NCBI GenBank assembly: GCA_902781505.1
Contig: CACZJL010000011.1
Coordinates: forward strand, 1 to 57,798
Direction: 5' to 3'
Length of the DNA stretch: 57,798 nt
Origin: an uncultured Lachnospiraceae bacterium
GTDB lineage: Bacteria; Bacillota; Clostridia; Lachnospirales; Lachnospiraceae
A program made the translations under genes and the position numbers. Positions within the stretch are counted from its first letter, which is position 1; each line of letters opens with the position of its first letter. The notes under the pieces were generated by a model, which ran no database searches, had not been told where the DNA came from, and saw only the letters and a list, made by a program, of their open reading frames with translations. This document shows, one piece after another, positions 41,354 through 49,760 of this stretch.

Positions 41354-42715
41354 TTACTGTGGCAGCAGTCCGTTGATCAGGATAAACAGCACCATCAGAG
41401 GCAGAACAACGGCAAGGTAAGGCTTAAGCCACTTTGCCACCTTGATGCCGGCGCCTTTGTTTGCTTCGTTGCGGTAGTTATCAAAGCCCCAGCCCGCCTT
41501 CCATGTGCAGAAGAGCGTGAAGATGATGGAGCCGCCCGGAAGCAGGATGTTACTTACGATAAAGTCCTCGGAATCGAGCACGTCTCTCGCGCCGATAAAT
41601 GTGTGGCCGGCTAAAACGTTATAGCCGAGGACGCAAGGCATGCTTGCGATAATCATGAAGATGCAGTTTAAAACAACGGCCTTCATTCTTGATGTGCCGA
41701 AGTTATCGATGGATGTGTCAACCAGGTTTTCGAAAACGGCGGTTACCGTTGAGAAACTGGCAAATGACATGAATAAGAAGAACAGTGTTCCCCAGATTCT
41801 TCCGCCGGGCATGTTTATAAATACTCTTGGAAGAGTCATGAAAATCAGGCTCGGACCTGCATCGGGCTCAATGCCATACGCTGCACATGCAGGGAAAATG
41901 ATAAGGCCGCTCATTAATGCGACGAATGTGTCAAGGACACCGATTGTAGCCGCCTCACTGAGTAAGGACTTTTTATCGGACATGTAGGAACCGAAGATTT
42001 CCATGGCAGCAACACCTAAGGACAGTGTGAAGAATGACTGGTTCATGGCGTTAACGATTACGTTTCTCCAGCCAACTTCGGCAGCACGGTCGAGGCTTGG
42101 AAGGAGGTAGAACTTAAGGCCCTCAGAAGAGCCGGGAATCAGAACACTGTGAACAGCAAGCACGACAATCAGAAGAAACAGACACATCATCATTGGCGTG
42201 GTGACGCGCTCAAGACCTTTCTGAAGTCCGGTGCTGATAATAACGAAACCGATTACGATTGTAAGTACGGTGAAGATTGTCATTTCAGTCGGATTGCCAA
42301 GCATCTCTGTGAAGACGCCTGAAATATCGTCTGTTTCAACGCCATCAAAGGAACCTTTCAGGAATTTGATGAAGTAGTTTAACATCCATCCTGAAACAGT
42401 TGTGTAGTACATCATAAGGAGATAACAGCCGGCAATACAGAACCATCCGTGGATATGCCACTTGTGGCCCGGCTTTTCGAGTGCCTTATATCCCGGCACG
42501 ATGGTTTTTCTTGATCCACGGCCGACAGCCAGTTCCATCGAAAGAACCGGAACGCCCATGATTACTAAGAATAACAGATAGAATAGGAGGAAAACGGCAC
42601 CGCCGCTCTGTCCTGTAATGAACGGAAACTTCCATACGTTTCCGATTCCGATAGCACATCCTGCTGAAACGAGGATGAAACCAAGTCTTGATTTGAAATT
42701 TTCTCTTTGTTCCAT
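41354..42715 (-). CDS. Sodium:neurotransmitter symporter family transporter 3
   Basis: This 453-residue NSS protein has TM1 signature AIGIGNVWKFPFITGQSGGA (Lys and Phe replace the Arg and Tyr of RFPY) and eleven or twelve helices. It aligns along its whole length with the protein at 10664-12040, sharing SRLGFILVSAGCAIG and GPSLIFMTLPRVF, so the two are paralogues. The substrate is unknown. AGGGAAAAG precedes the start. Confidence 0.93.
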   Translation of the reverse strand: MEQRENFKSRLGFILVSAGCAIGIGNVWKFPFITGQSGGAVFLLFYLLFLVIMGVPVLSMELAVGRGSRKTIVPGYKALEKPGHKWHIHGWFCIAGCYLLMMYYTTVSGWMLNYFIKFLKGSFDGVETDDISGVFTEMLGNPTEMTIFTVLTIVIGFVIISTGLQKGLERVTTPMMMCLFLLIVVLAVHSVLIPGSSEGLKFYLLPSLDRAAEVGWRNVIVNAMNQSFFTLSLGVAAMEIFGSYMSDKKSLLSEAATIGVLDTFVALMSGLIIFPACAAYGIEPDAGPSLIFMTLPRVFINMPGGRIWGTLFFLFMSFASFSTVTAVFENLVDTSIDNFGTSRMKAVVLNCIFMIIASMPCVLGYNVLAGHTFIGARDVLDSEDFIVSNILLPGGSIIFTLFCTWKAGWGFDNYRNEANKGAGIKVAKWLKPYLAVVLPLMVLFILINGLLPQ

Positions 42716-42869
42716 AACTTTTCCCTTTTTATAGATTTGTCGTAGCTACGGGCGAGATCCGCCCTGAAGCGAGTGCATCCGAACTGCCTTTTTGTCATTC
42801 GACTATGATGAGCGTGAGTGCCTGGCTATCAAACGCCTGTCATTCGATTTCGAAATAAAAAGACACGTT

Positions 42870-42898
42870 ATAATACTGTGACACTATAGCACATTAAA
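42870..42898 (-). promoter_or_regulatory. Possible promoter of symporter 3
   Basis: On the minus strand TTTAAT (42898-42893), a 17-base spacer and TATTAT (42875-42870). The -35 is weak. Confidence 0.5.
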
Positions 42899-42990
42899 GC
42901 AGGTTAGTAAAGGGAGGGGCTGCGGGACAATCGCAAGGTTTTCGGCGCGCGGGCGCCCCGCCGCTCGCGTCGCATGCCGGCCTCGCACTG

Positions 42991-43017
42991 TTTCGTGAAT
43001 TTGAGTACTTCACGAAA
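42991..43017. promoter_or_regulatory. Inverted repeat upstream of the GH3 gene
   Basis: TTTCGTGAA and TTCACGAAA with a 9-base spacer form a perfect inverted repeat about 145 bases before the GH3 start. No regulator gene is adjacent, so the binding protein is unknown. The surrounding 42910-43162 region is unusually G+C-rich, and I see no gene in it. Confidence 0.5.
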
Positions 43018-43162
43018 ACTGTTAAGTTGTTTACAATGAAGGAAGAGAATGGTTCGAAAATAACTTAAAGGCGCGGCCGGCTATAATCCGCGCAGAACGA
43101 GCGGCGCGGCTGGGCCCGCGATCCCCGCGGGCAGCGCGTTTTGAATTAAGGAGGAAATCTTT

Positions 43163-45712
43163 ATGATTCATTATGATAGAAAAGTTCAGAGGATGGCATT
43201 AAAGGACAGGGTTCGCCTGTGCAGCGGAAAGAATGCATGGGTTACGAAACAGTTTCATAAGTACGGAATTCCATCGATGCTGATGTGCGATGGTCCTCAC
43301 GGACTCAGAAAACAGGCGAGTCTTACGGATTCTTTCGGCATTCATAATGCGGTGCCGGCAACGTGTTTTCCGACGGCTGTAACAGCGGGAGCGACCTGGA
43401 ATCGTGAGTTGTTGGAGAAGATGGGCGAGGCGCTTTCCGAAGAGGCTCTGGCAAATGGCGTCAACCTCGTGCTGGGGCCGGGCCTGTGCCTGAAGCGTAA
43501 TCCTTTATGTGGAAGAAATTTTGAATATTACAGCGAAGATCCGGTGATTGCCGGTGAGTCTGCGGCCGCGTTTGTGAACGGAATCCAGAGCAAAGGAGTG
43601 GGGGCGTGCCTGAAGCACTTTGCCGCGAATAATCAGGAGTTCAAGCGCTTTTCGTCCGACAGCGTTGTCGACGAGCGGACGTTGCAGGAGCTGTATTTAA
43701 GCGGCTTTGAGCGCGCGGTGAAGAAGTCACACCCGATGGCCGTGATGGCCGCCTACAATCTGCTGAACGGCGTGCATTGCACGGAAAATAAGCGTCTGCT
43801 GACGGACCTGCTCCGCAATCGCTGGGGCTTTAACGGTTTTGTTGTGACCGACTGGGGAGCGATGACCGACAGAAGCAAGGCATTTGCCGCAGGCTGCGAT
43901 TTAAACATGCCGGGCGGTTCGAACTTTGGCGAGAATCAGGCGGTGCGAGACGTGGAAAATGGCCTACTTTCCGAGGAGGCTGTGAACGCAAGCGCCGAGC
44001 GCATCCTGCGCGCAATCTACGAGTCGAGGAAGGCTGCACTGAAATATCACGCCGAGCTGGCGCGCCATGCGGAGGTTGACGACTCAGCCGGAGCAGCTGG
44101 TGCTGCGCACTGCGAATTTGACGCGAAGGCGCACAGCCGCCTTGCATTTGAGGGTGCGCTCGAAGGCGCAGTGTTACTTAAAAACGACGGGGTTCTGCCG
44201 ATTCGCGACATGACCGGGATGCTGGTCTGCGGATATCAGGCGAAGAATATGCGCTATCAGGGCTCTGGTAGCTCCCACATCAATCCGACGCACCTGGCCG
44301 GGTTCTTTGATTACGCGAAAAACAGCAAGTACCTGAAGGTGACGAATGAACGGGGCGAGGCGGACGATGAGTCGCTGGTCAAGCTTAAAAATACAAGCGG
44401 CAAAGAGTTCGAGGGAATCGTGGTATTTGCCGGGCTTCCCGACAGCTTCGAGGCGGAAGGATTCGATCGCGCTTCCTTAAAGCTTCCCGACGGGGAAAAT
44501 GCGATGGTCGAGGCTGCAATTGCTTCGGGACTGCCGGTTACAGTTGTGCTGATTGGCGGCGTGATTGAGCTTCCATGGGCAGACCGCGTTTCTGCGATTT
44601 TGTACATGGGACTCGCAGGTCAGGAGGCCGCGAAAGCCGCATATTTTCTGCTGGTTGGAGCCTTCTCTCCATCCGGCCGCTTGACCGAGTCCTGGCCGTT
44701 CCGCTACAGGGATGTTCCGAGCGCCGGCTTCTACGGCGCCGAGAAGAAGGGAAAGAACGCGGAATACAGGGAGGGCCTGTACGTCGGCTATCGCTATTAT
44801 CAGAAGGCCGGCGTCGAAGTCCGCTACCCATTCGGCTTCGGCTTAAGCTACAGCGGATTTGCGTTTGAGAATCTGCGCGTCAGCGCGCTTGGTGGTGGTC
44901 CGGCCGCCGCGGCTGGCACTGCGCCTGATAGCGGCTTTAGCGCCCCACTTTACGAAGTGTCCGTCGACGTCACAAACACCGGTACCGTGCAGGCGTCAGA
45001 AGTTGTCCAGCTCTACGTCGCTGCAAAGCCTGGCGAACAGCCAACGGCGAAAGTTGCCTCTGCAGTAGGCGGCGCCGCCTCCAACGGCTACCGTCCGGTC
45101 AGAGAATTGAAGAACTTTGAAAAGGTGAACCTGAAGCCGGGCAAAACGAAGACCGTTACGATGCTTTTAACAGAGCGCGACTTCTCCGTATACGACGTAA
45201 CGTCTGATGATTATGCAGTCGTTGCCGGCGCCTACGATATTGAAATTGGGCGTTCCTGCGAAGACATTGTTTTGAAAGAAGAGGTGCAGGTCGCCGGCGC
45301 GTCCGCAGAGGCGCTGACCGAGACCCGGGACGGTCTGGCCGAGTGGTACTTCGCTCCGAAGGGGCATCCGTCCGAAGCTGAGTTCCTGACGCTTTATAAC
45401 AAGCCGCTTCCATCGGATGCGGCTCCGGTCAGAGGAACGGCGACGTATGAGAACACGCTTCTGGAGCTTGAGAACCTGAGCCCGATAGCGAAGGGCATGG
45501 TTGCGATTATGAAGAATCGCCTGGCAAAGGGATTTGGCGTGCCGGAGGATAGCGATGATCCGGCGTACCGGATGGCGCTTGCCGCAATGCTGGATTCCTC
45601 GATGTCGACCGTCTTCATTAACTCAGGCGGCCGCCTGCCGTGGCCACTCCTTCGCGCAATCATTCATACAGCGAATGGCGAAAGGTTACAAAAGAAACAC
45701 ATGGAAACTTGA
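43163..45712 (+). CDS. Glycoside hydrolase family 3 beta-glucosidase-like enzyme
   Basis: The 849-residue protein has the GH3 two-domain core and a fibronectin III-like domain. The N-terminal (beta/alpha)8 domain contains KHFAANNQE and the catalytic nucleophile Asp230 in FVVTDWGAM. The second domain contains GSGSSHINP, and the FnIII-like segment includes VQLYVAAKPG and RPVRELKNFEKV. There is no signal peptide, so it likely acts in the cytosol on imported oligosaccharides. Glucosidase versus xylosidase specificity cannot be decided. AGGAGG precedes the start. G+C content is higher than in most neighbours. Confidence 0.92.
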   Translation: MIHYDRKVQRMALKDRVRLCSGKNAWVTKQFHKYGIPSMLMCDGPHGLRKQASLTDSFGIHNAVPATCFPTAVTAGATWNRELLEKMGEALSEEALANGVNLVLGPGLCLKRNPLCGRNFEYYSEDPVIAGESAAAFVNGIQSKGVGACLKHFAANNQEFKRFSSDSVVDERTLQELYLSGFERAVKKSHPMAVMAAYNLLNGVHCTENKRLLTDLLRNRWGFNGFVVTDWGAMTDRSKAFAAGCDLNMPGGSNFGENQAVRDVENGLLSEEAVNASAERILRAIYESRKAALKYHAELARHAEVDDSAGAAGAAHCEFDAKAHSRLAFEGALEGAVLLKNDGVLPIRDMTGMLVCGYQAKNMRYQGSGSSHINPTHLAGFFDYAKNSKYLKVTNERGEADDESLVKLKNTSGKEFEGIVVFAGLPDSFEAEGFDRASLKLPDGENAMVEAAIASGLPVTVVLIGGVIELPWADRVSAILYMGLAGQEAAKAAYFLLVGAFSPSGRLTESWPFRYRDVPSAGFYGAEKKGKNAEYREGLYVGYRYYQKAGVEVRYPFGFGLSYSGFAFENLRVSALGGGPAAAAGTAPDSGFSAPLYEVSVDVTNTGTVQASEVVQLYVAAKPGEQPTAKVASAVGGAASNGYRPVRELKNFEKVNLKPGKTKTVTMLLTERDFSVYDVTSDDYAVVAGAYDIEIGRSCEDIVLKEEVQVAGASAEALTETRDGLAEWYFAPKGHPSEAEFLTLYNKPLPSDAAPVRGTATYENTLLELENLSPIAKGMVAIMKNRLAKGFGVPEDSDDPAYRMALAAMLDSSMSTVFINSGGRLPWPLLRAIIHTANGERLQKKHMET

Positions 45713-45737
45713 CATTTGCCGCGGAAAGGGTAGTATT
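45709..45737 (+). promoter_or_regulatory. Promoter of the LCP gene
   Basis: TTGACA (45709-45714) overlaps the GH3 stop codon; after 17 bases comes AGTATT (45732-45737). Confidence 0.6.
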
Positions 45738-45782
45738 GTTTTCGTTACCTGGATATGAGGGGCATTTCAAAAGGATTTTTAC

Positions 45783-46781
45783 ATGAATAATAATACAAAA
45801 AGTGGCAGGAAGAAACTGACGGCAAAGCAGCACAGGAAGAGGAATGCGCTGAAGATTACGCTGATTTGCCTGCTTGCAGTGCTGGCGGTCGTAATCGGCG
45901 GCGTGGTGCTGGTGTTTGAGCATTTTTACTCCCGCACAAATTTCATCAGCGAATCCATGGAGGACGACGGCATCGAGGTCGCCGACTACGCTCAGAGCGA
46001 GGATGGCGTTTACAACCTTCTGCTGATCGGCGTTGACAAGCGCGATTACAACGGCAAATACGCCGGCAACTCGGACGTGATGATGCTGATGTCGATTAAC
46101 TCGAACACGAAGAAGGTGCATCTGATGTCGTTCATGCGTGATTTGTATGCAGACATCGATGGTCACGGCGTTCACAAGCTGAATGCAGCCTGCTCTTACG
46201 GCGGTCCGAAGCTGCTGATTTCGACGATTGAGAAGAATTATAAAGTCGGCATCGATAATTATGCGATGGTTGATTTCGACGACATGGTGAATATCATCGA
46301 CACGATGGGCGGTGTCGACATTGACGTGACCGGCGATGAGGTTCCGGTCCTGAACCAGTATTTAGAGGAGCTGACTGCCTTAGACGGCACGAGGCTTTCC
46401 GACTACACGCTGAGCCGGGGCGGGCACCTGCACTTAAATGGCAAGCAGGCCGTTGCCTACTGCCGAATCCGCTACGTCGGCAACGCAGACTACCAGCGAA
46501 CCGAGCGTCAGCGCACCGTGATGACTCAGCTCCTTGGCAAATTTTCCGGTAAGAATGCCATTGAGCTCGGCTCTCTTGCTGACAAACTTCTTCCTTACAT
46601 TACGCACAATGTCAGTCAGGGCGAAGTCCTGAACATGATTACAAAGATTCCTTCCATCGCGAAGTTCCGGGTTGTCCAGGAAAGAATTCCTTATGACAAC
46701 CACTATACTTCTTCAGAAGAAATCCTGGTTCCTGACATGGACTACACAATCAGGCAAATTCAGAATGATCTGAATGGGTGA
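45783..46781 (+). CDS. LytR-CpsA-Psr (LCP) family protein
   Basis: LCP proteins ligate teichoic acids or other glycopolymers from lipid carriers onto peptidoglycan outside the membrane. The 332-residue protein has a basic cytosolic tail, one transmembrane helix (about 24-46) and an extracellular LCP domain with LLLIGVDKR, SDVMMLMSIN, the catalytic-site segment SFMRDLYADIDG, KLNAACSYGG and CRIRYVGNADYQRTERQR. AAAGGA lies upstream of the start. Confidence 0.93.
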   Translation: MNNNTKSGRKKLTAKQHRKRNALKITLICLLAVLAVVIGGVVLVFEHFYSRTNFISESMEDDGIEVADYAQSEDGVYNLLLIGVDKRDYNGKYAGNSDVMMLMSINSNTKKVHLMSFMRDLYADIDGHGVHKLNAACSYGGPKLLISTIEKNYKVGIDNYAMVDFDDMVNIIDTMGGVDIDVTGDEVPVLNQYLEELTALDGTRLSDYTLSRGGHLHLNGKQAVAYCRIRYVGNADYQRTERQRTVMTQLLGKFSGKNAIELGSLADKLLPYITHNVSQGEVLNMITKIPSIAKFRVVQERIPYDNHYTSSEEILVPDMDYTIRQIQNDLNG

Positions 46782-46800
46782 CCGGCATGCGGCAGGAAAT

Positions 46801-46829
46801 TTGACATTTTAAAGAATCTAAATAATAAT
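46801..46829 (+). promoter_or_regulatory. mscL promoter
   Basis: TTGACA (46801-46806), 17 bases, then AATAAT (46824-46829). Confidence 0.7.
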
Positions 46830-46870
46830 ATAAGCGGTGGTATTCTTTTAAAAGGGAGGTAACTGCAACA

Positions 46871-47263
46871 ATGAAAGAATTTATCAAAGAATTCAAGAAG
46901 TTCGCTTTAAAGGGCAACGTGTTTGACATGGCCATCGGCGTAGTTGTCGGCGGAGCATTTTCCAAGATTGTAAGCTCATTAGTTAAGGACATCATCATGC
47001 CATTAATCGGCATCTTAACCGGTGGTATCAACTTCGAAGGTCTCTCAGTCAATGTAGGAAGCGCGACATTAACCTATGGCGTGTTCATCCAGAACGTCAT
47101 TGATTTCTTAATCATCGCATTAGTCATCTTCTGCGTGATCAAGTCCATCAACCACATGAACGAAAGAATTCATGGCAAGAAGGAAGAAGCTGCTAAAGAG
47201 CCTTCAAAGGAAGAACTTCTGCTTACTGAGATAAGAGATTTATTAAAGGAACAGAACAAGTAA
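46871..47263 (+). CDS. mscL: Large-conductance mechanosensitive channel
   Basis: The 130-residue protein opens a large pore under membrane tension to release solutes on hypo-osmotic shock. The amphipathic N-terminal helix [35 protein letters not shown] with TM1, the NFEG loop, TM2 (about 68-90) and the C-terminal helical bundle (about 100-130) match MscL. GGGAGG precedes the start. The exonuclease gene begins 2 bases after the stop. Confidence 0.97.
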   Translation: MKEFIKEFKKFALKGNVFDMAIGVVVGGAFSKIVSSLVKDIIMPLIGILTGGINFEGLSVNVGSATLTYGVFIQNVIDFLIIALVIFCVIKSINHMNERIHGKKEEAAKEPSKEELLLTEIRDLLKEQNK

Positions 47264-47265
47264 AA

Positions 47266-48414
47266 ATGCATTACATTGTATTCGACCTGGAATGGAATCA
47301 GAGCCCGAAGGGCAAAGAAGATTCTGTTCCAGGTATGCCATTTGAGATCATTGAGATTGGAGCAGTCAAGCTCAATGAACATCTCGAAAAAGAAGGCGAA
47401 TACTGTGAATTAGTATGTCCGCAGGAATACATGACCATCCATTTTCAGATTCGGAAAATGCTTTCGTACACGATGAAGGATTTGAAAAAAGGCCGTCTGT
47501 TTCAGGATGTATGTAAAGACTTCCTCGCATGGTGCGGGGATGATGCAGTATTCTGCACGTGGGGACCCGGTGACCTGACGGAGCTCGAAAGAAACATGAA
47601 CCACTTCGGTGTGGCCAATCATTTTCCAAAGCCACTGCTGTTCCTGGATTTACAGAAGATTTATTCGATGGAATACCAGGATGGCAAGGTTAGGAGCAGT
47701 CTGCAGCATGTCGTGGAAGAATTGAAGATTCCGGAGACAAAGGGAGATTATCATCGTGCGATTTCTGATGCACGATACACGGCGGCAGTAGCGCAGAAGC
47801 TCGATTTTGAGCAGTACGGGAAGTACAAGAGTGTTGATTTATACCGGATTCCGGACAGCGTGGAAGATGAGTTTCATCTCAACTTCGGGACCTACGAAAA
47901 GTACGTATCGCATGGCGTGGAAGACCACGAACAGTGCGCGCAGGACAAGAAACTTCGCATCGTGAAGTGTTATGTCTGTCAGAAGAAAGCTAAGGCCAGA
48001 ACGCCATGGTTCTCCGACAATCAGGGCCGCTATTTTGGTGTGTTCGAGTGCACGGAGCACGGGCTGATCAAGGGCCGCTACAGGGTCAAGCAGGATTCTG
48101 AAACGGGCTTGTATTACGGCATTCGCATTTTGAAGCAGACCGACAGGGAAGGCGCAGATGCAGTTGTAGAGCGCAAGCGCAGGGTGGAAGAAAAGGCCGC
48201 GCGCAGGCTCGAAGCCAGGAGGCAGGAAGCCTTAGAGCGCAAGCAAATGGCAAATGCCGCGATGAAGGACGCATTTGACAAGGGTCTCGTTGAAGGCGTG
48301 CAGCCAAAGAAAAAGAAGTCCGGTAAGAAGAAAAAGCCCGCAACCAAGCAGGCCGCTTCGCAGATGCCCGCAACGTCGCAGGTCGGCGCCAACTCCGCGA
48401 CCCGGCAAATTTAA
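47266..48414 (+). CDS. DEDDh 3'-5' exonuclease-family protein with basic tail
   Basis: This 382-residue protein starts with an exonuclease domain (about 1-185): VFDLEWNQ supplies the first Asp and Glu, TWGPGDLTEL the second Asp region, and DYHRAISDARYTA the His and final Asp. A middle domain has CYVCQKK and CTEH, possibly zinc-binding. The last 100 residues are highly charged and basic (Arg/Glu-rich helix, then KKKKSGKKKK), suited to binding nucleic acid. KapD-like or RNase T-like roles are possible. It follows mscL almost without gap. Confidence 0.85.
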   Translation: MHYIVFDLEWNQSPKGKEDSVPGMPFEIIEIGAVKLNEHLEKEGEYCELVCPQEYMTIHFQIRKMLSYTMKDLKKGRLFQDVCKDFLAWCGDDAVFCTWGPGDLTELERNMNHFGVANHFPKPLLFLDLQKIYSMEYQDGKVRSSLQHVVEELKIPETKGDYHRAISDARYTAAVAQKLDFEQYGKYKSVDLYRIPDSVEDEFHLNFGTYEKYVSHGVEDHEQCAQDKKLRIVKCYVCQKKAKARTPWFSDNQGRYFGVFECTEHGLIKGRYRVKQDSETGLYYGIRILKQTDREGADAVVERKRRVEEKAARRLEARRQEALERKQMANAAMKDAFDKGLVEGVQPKKKKSGKKKKPATKQAASQMPATSQVGANSATRQI

Positions 48415-48448
48415 AAATTGAATATCAAATCGGATTGAAGATGGAATT

Positions 48449-48507
48449 AAGGCAGTTGTGCAGCGATAAGGTTAAGAGACCTTGTCAGTGCACAGCTGCC
48501 TTTGTTT
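48449..48507 (+). terminator. Terminator after the exonuclease gene
   Basis: AAGGCAGTTGTGCA (48449-48462) pairs with TGCACAGCTGCCTT (48489-48502), with an inner AAGGT/ACCTT stem. Confidence 0.8.
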
Positions 48508-48515
48508 ACGTAAAA

Positions 48516-48544
48516 AGGGCGGAGCCTGCGCTCCGCCCTCTTTG
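48516..48544 (-). terminator. Terminator after the MraY-like gene
   Basis: AGGGCGGAG (48516-48524) pairs perfectly with CTCCGCCCT (48531-48539), with a T-run on the minus-strand exit and a short one on the other. Confidence 0.88.
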
Positions 48545-48556
48545 TATTTGATTAAA

Positions 48557-49519
48557 TCAGAACACCGTATACAGTACAGCCACCGCGATGACAACCTGAA
48601 CAATCACAAGTCGGGAAACAACCTGTGGGTCGGACCATTCCTTATTCTTGCGGAAGTGGTCGTGGATTGGTGTGCGGAGGTTCTTCATCGGGTTCTTGTG
48701 GAACACCTTGATGCAGGTAACCTTAATCAGTCCGAGGCCGCCGTCAAGAATCAGAATCAGCGCAAGCGGAATGAAAAGCAATGGATGATACAGCTTTAAG
48801 AATGCGTATGCAATCATAATGCCGATCGCACGGGAACCAGCATCACCCATCAGAATCTGGCTTGGAGAAGTGTTAAACCAAAGATATGCTAACAGGCACA
48901 CAATCAGCACCATCAGCATGTGGCGGTAAGCCGGGTCGTATCCAAAACTTCTCATCAGCAGGTACACGCTCACAAGAGTCACGCAGGAAAGCGTTGTGCA
49001 CAGGCCGTCGACGCCATCAGAGCAGTTCGTAACATTGATCGCAGCCCAGATTAGAACAACGATCAGAATGCCATAAATAACCGGGTGAAGCGTCACCTTC
49101 GTGTTCGTGTAAGCGATATAGAACGAATTGTCGTTAAAATACAGGAAATTTACAGCGGAACCTGCGGCAACCGCGAAATCTAAGAGCCCTTTTTTTAAAC
49201 GGCTCCATGGCTTTTCGGACGCATCATCGAAGTAGCCGGACAGCATCTCGACGAACGCGAGCGCTAAATACACAGCCATCTCCACGCTCATCGGCAGGAA
49301 GATGAAAGCTGCAATCGTAAATACAATCCAGATAATAATGCCGGCGCCTCTTGGCTTTCCGACCGATTTCGTTCCGTTAATGGCAAATGCCCTTCCTCCG
49401 TCTTTCGGCAGGTACTGCATTCCGTGCCGGATTGTGAGGAACGTACAGACGAAAGCAAAGATTACGCTTAATACCGTAACGATGCGCACAGGCGCGTCAG
49501 GATTCAACATGTAAATCAT
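48557..49519 (-). CDS. MraY-like phospho-sugar transferase
   Basis: This 320-residue polyprenyl-phosphate N-acetylhexosamine-1-phosphate transferase has about ten hydrophobic helices. Conserved acidic motifs are GYFDD, NVTNCSDGVDGL, MGDAGSRAIG and the MraY-type histidine loop PIHDHFRKNKEWSDPQVVSRL. Together these favour MraY (lipid I synthesis) over WecA, but several motif positions are altered (HDHF for HHHF, GSR for GSL), and it is outside a dcw cluster, so it may be a paralogue. GGAGG sets the start at 49519. Confidence 0.82.
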   Translation of the reverse strand: MIYMLNPDAPVRIVTVLSVIFAFVCTFLTIRHGMQYLPKDGGRAFAINGTKSVGKPRGAGIIIWIVFTIAAFIFLPMSVEMAVYLALAFVEMLSGYFDDASEKPWSRLKKGLLDFAVAAGSAVNFLYFNDNSFYIAYTNTKVTLHPVIYGILIVVLIWAAINVTNCSDGVDGLCTTLSCVTLVSVYLLMRSFGYDPAYRHMLMVLIVCLLAYLWFNTSPSQILMGDAGSRAIGIMIAYAFLKLYHPLLFIPLALILILDGGLGLIKVTCIKVFHKNPMKNLRTPIHDHFRKNKEWSDPQVVSRLVIVQVVIAVAVLYTVF

Positions 49520-49638
49520 AATAACCTCCAAAAAGCAAAGGCCTGCGGCGGCGCCGCCAGCTTAAGTTTTGCTTGAAAATTGGCTTCAAATCGGGTTTGT
49601 GAGCCGAATTGAGTATAGCACAAACAGGGCCTCTATGC

Positions 49639-49644
49639 TATAAT
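49639..49644 (+). promoter_or_regulatory. -10 box upstream of glgB
   Basis: TATAAT with no convincing -35. A start near 49651 would put the hairpin at 49685 in the leader. Confidence 0.45.
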
Positions 49645-49684
49645 CAACTTGTGTTTAAGAACGAATCGTGACCATACTTCAAAG

Positions 49685-49715
49685 AAGAAGTGCGCTGTCA
49701 AAGGGCGCTTCTTTT
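49685..49715 (+). terminator. Terminator-like hairpin in the glgB leader
   Basis: AAGAAGTGC (49685-49693) pairs with GCGCTTCTT (49705-49713) with one wobble, ending in TTTT. No plus-strand gene precedes it for over 1.2 kb, so it looks like a leader attenuator or the end of a short RNA. Confidence 0.6.
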
Positions 49716-49760
49716 GTGCACGACACAAAGAAGATGGATTAAGTATACGGGGGCTTTGAT

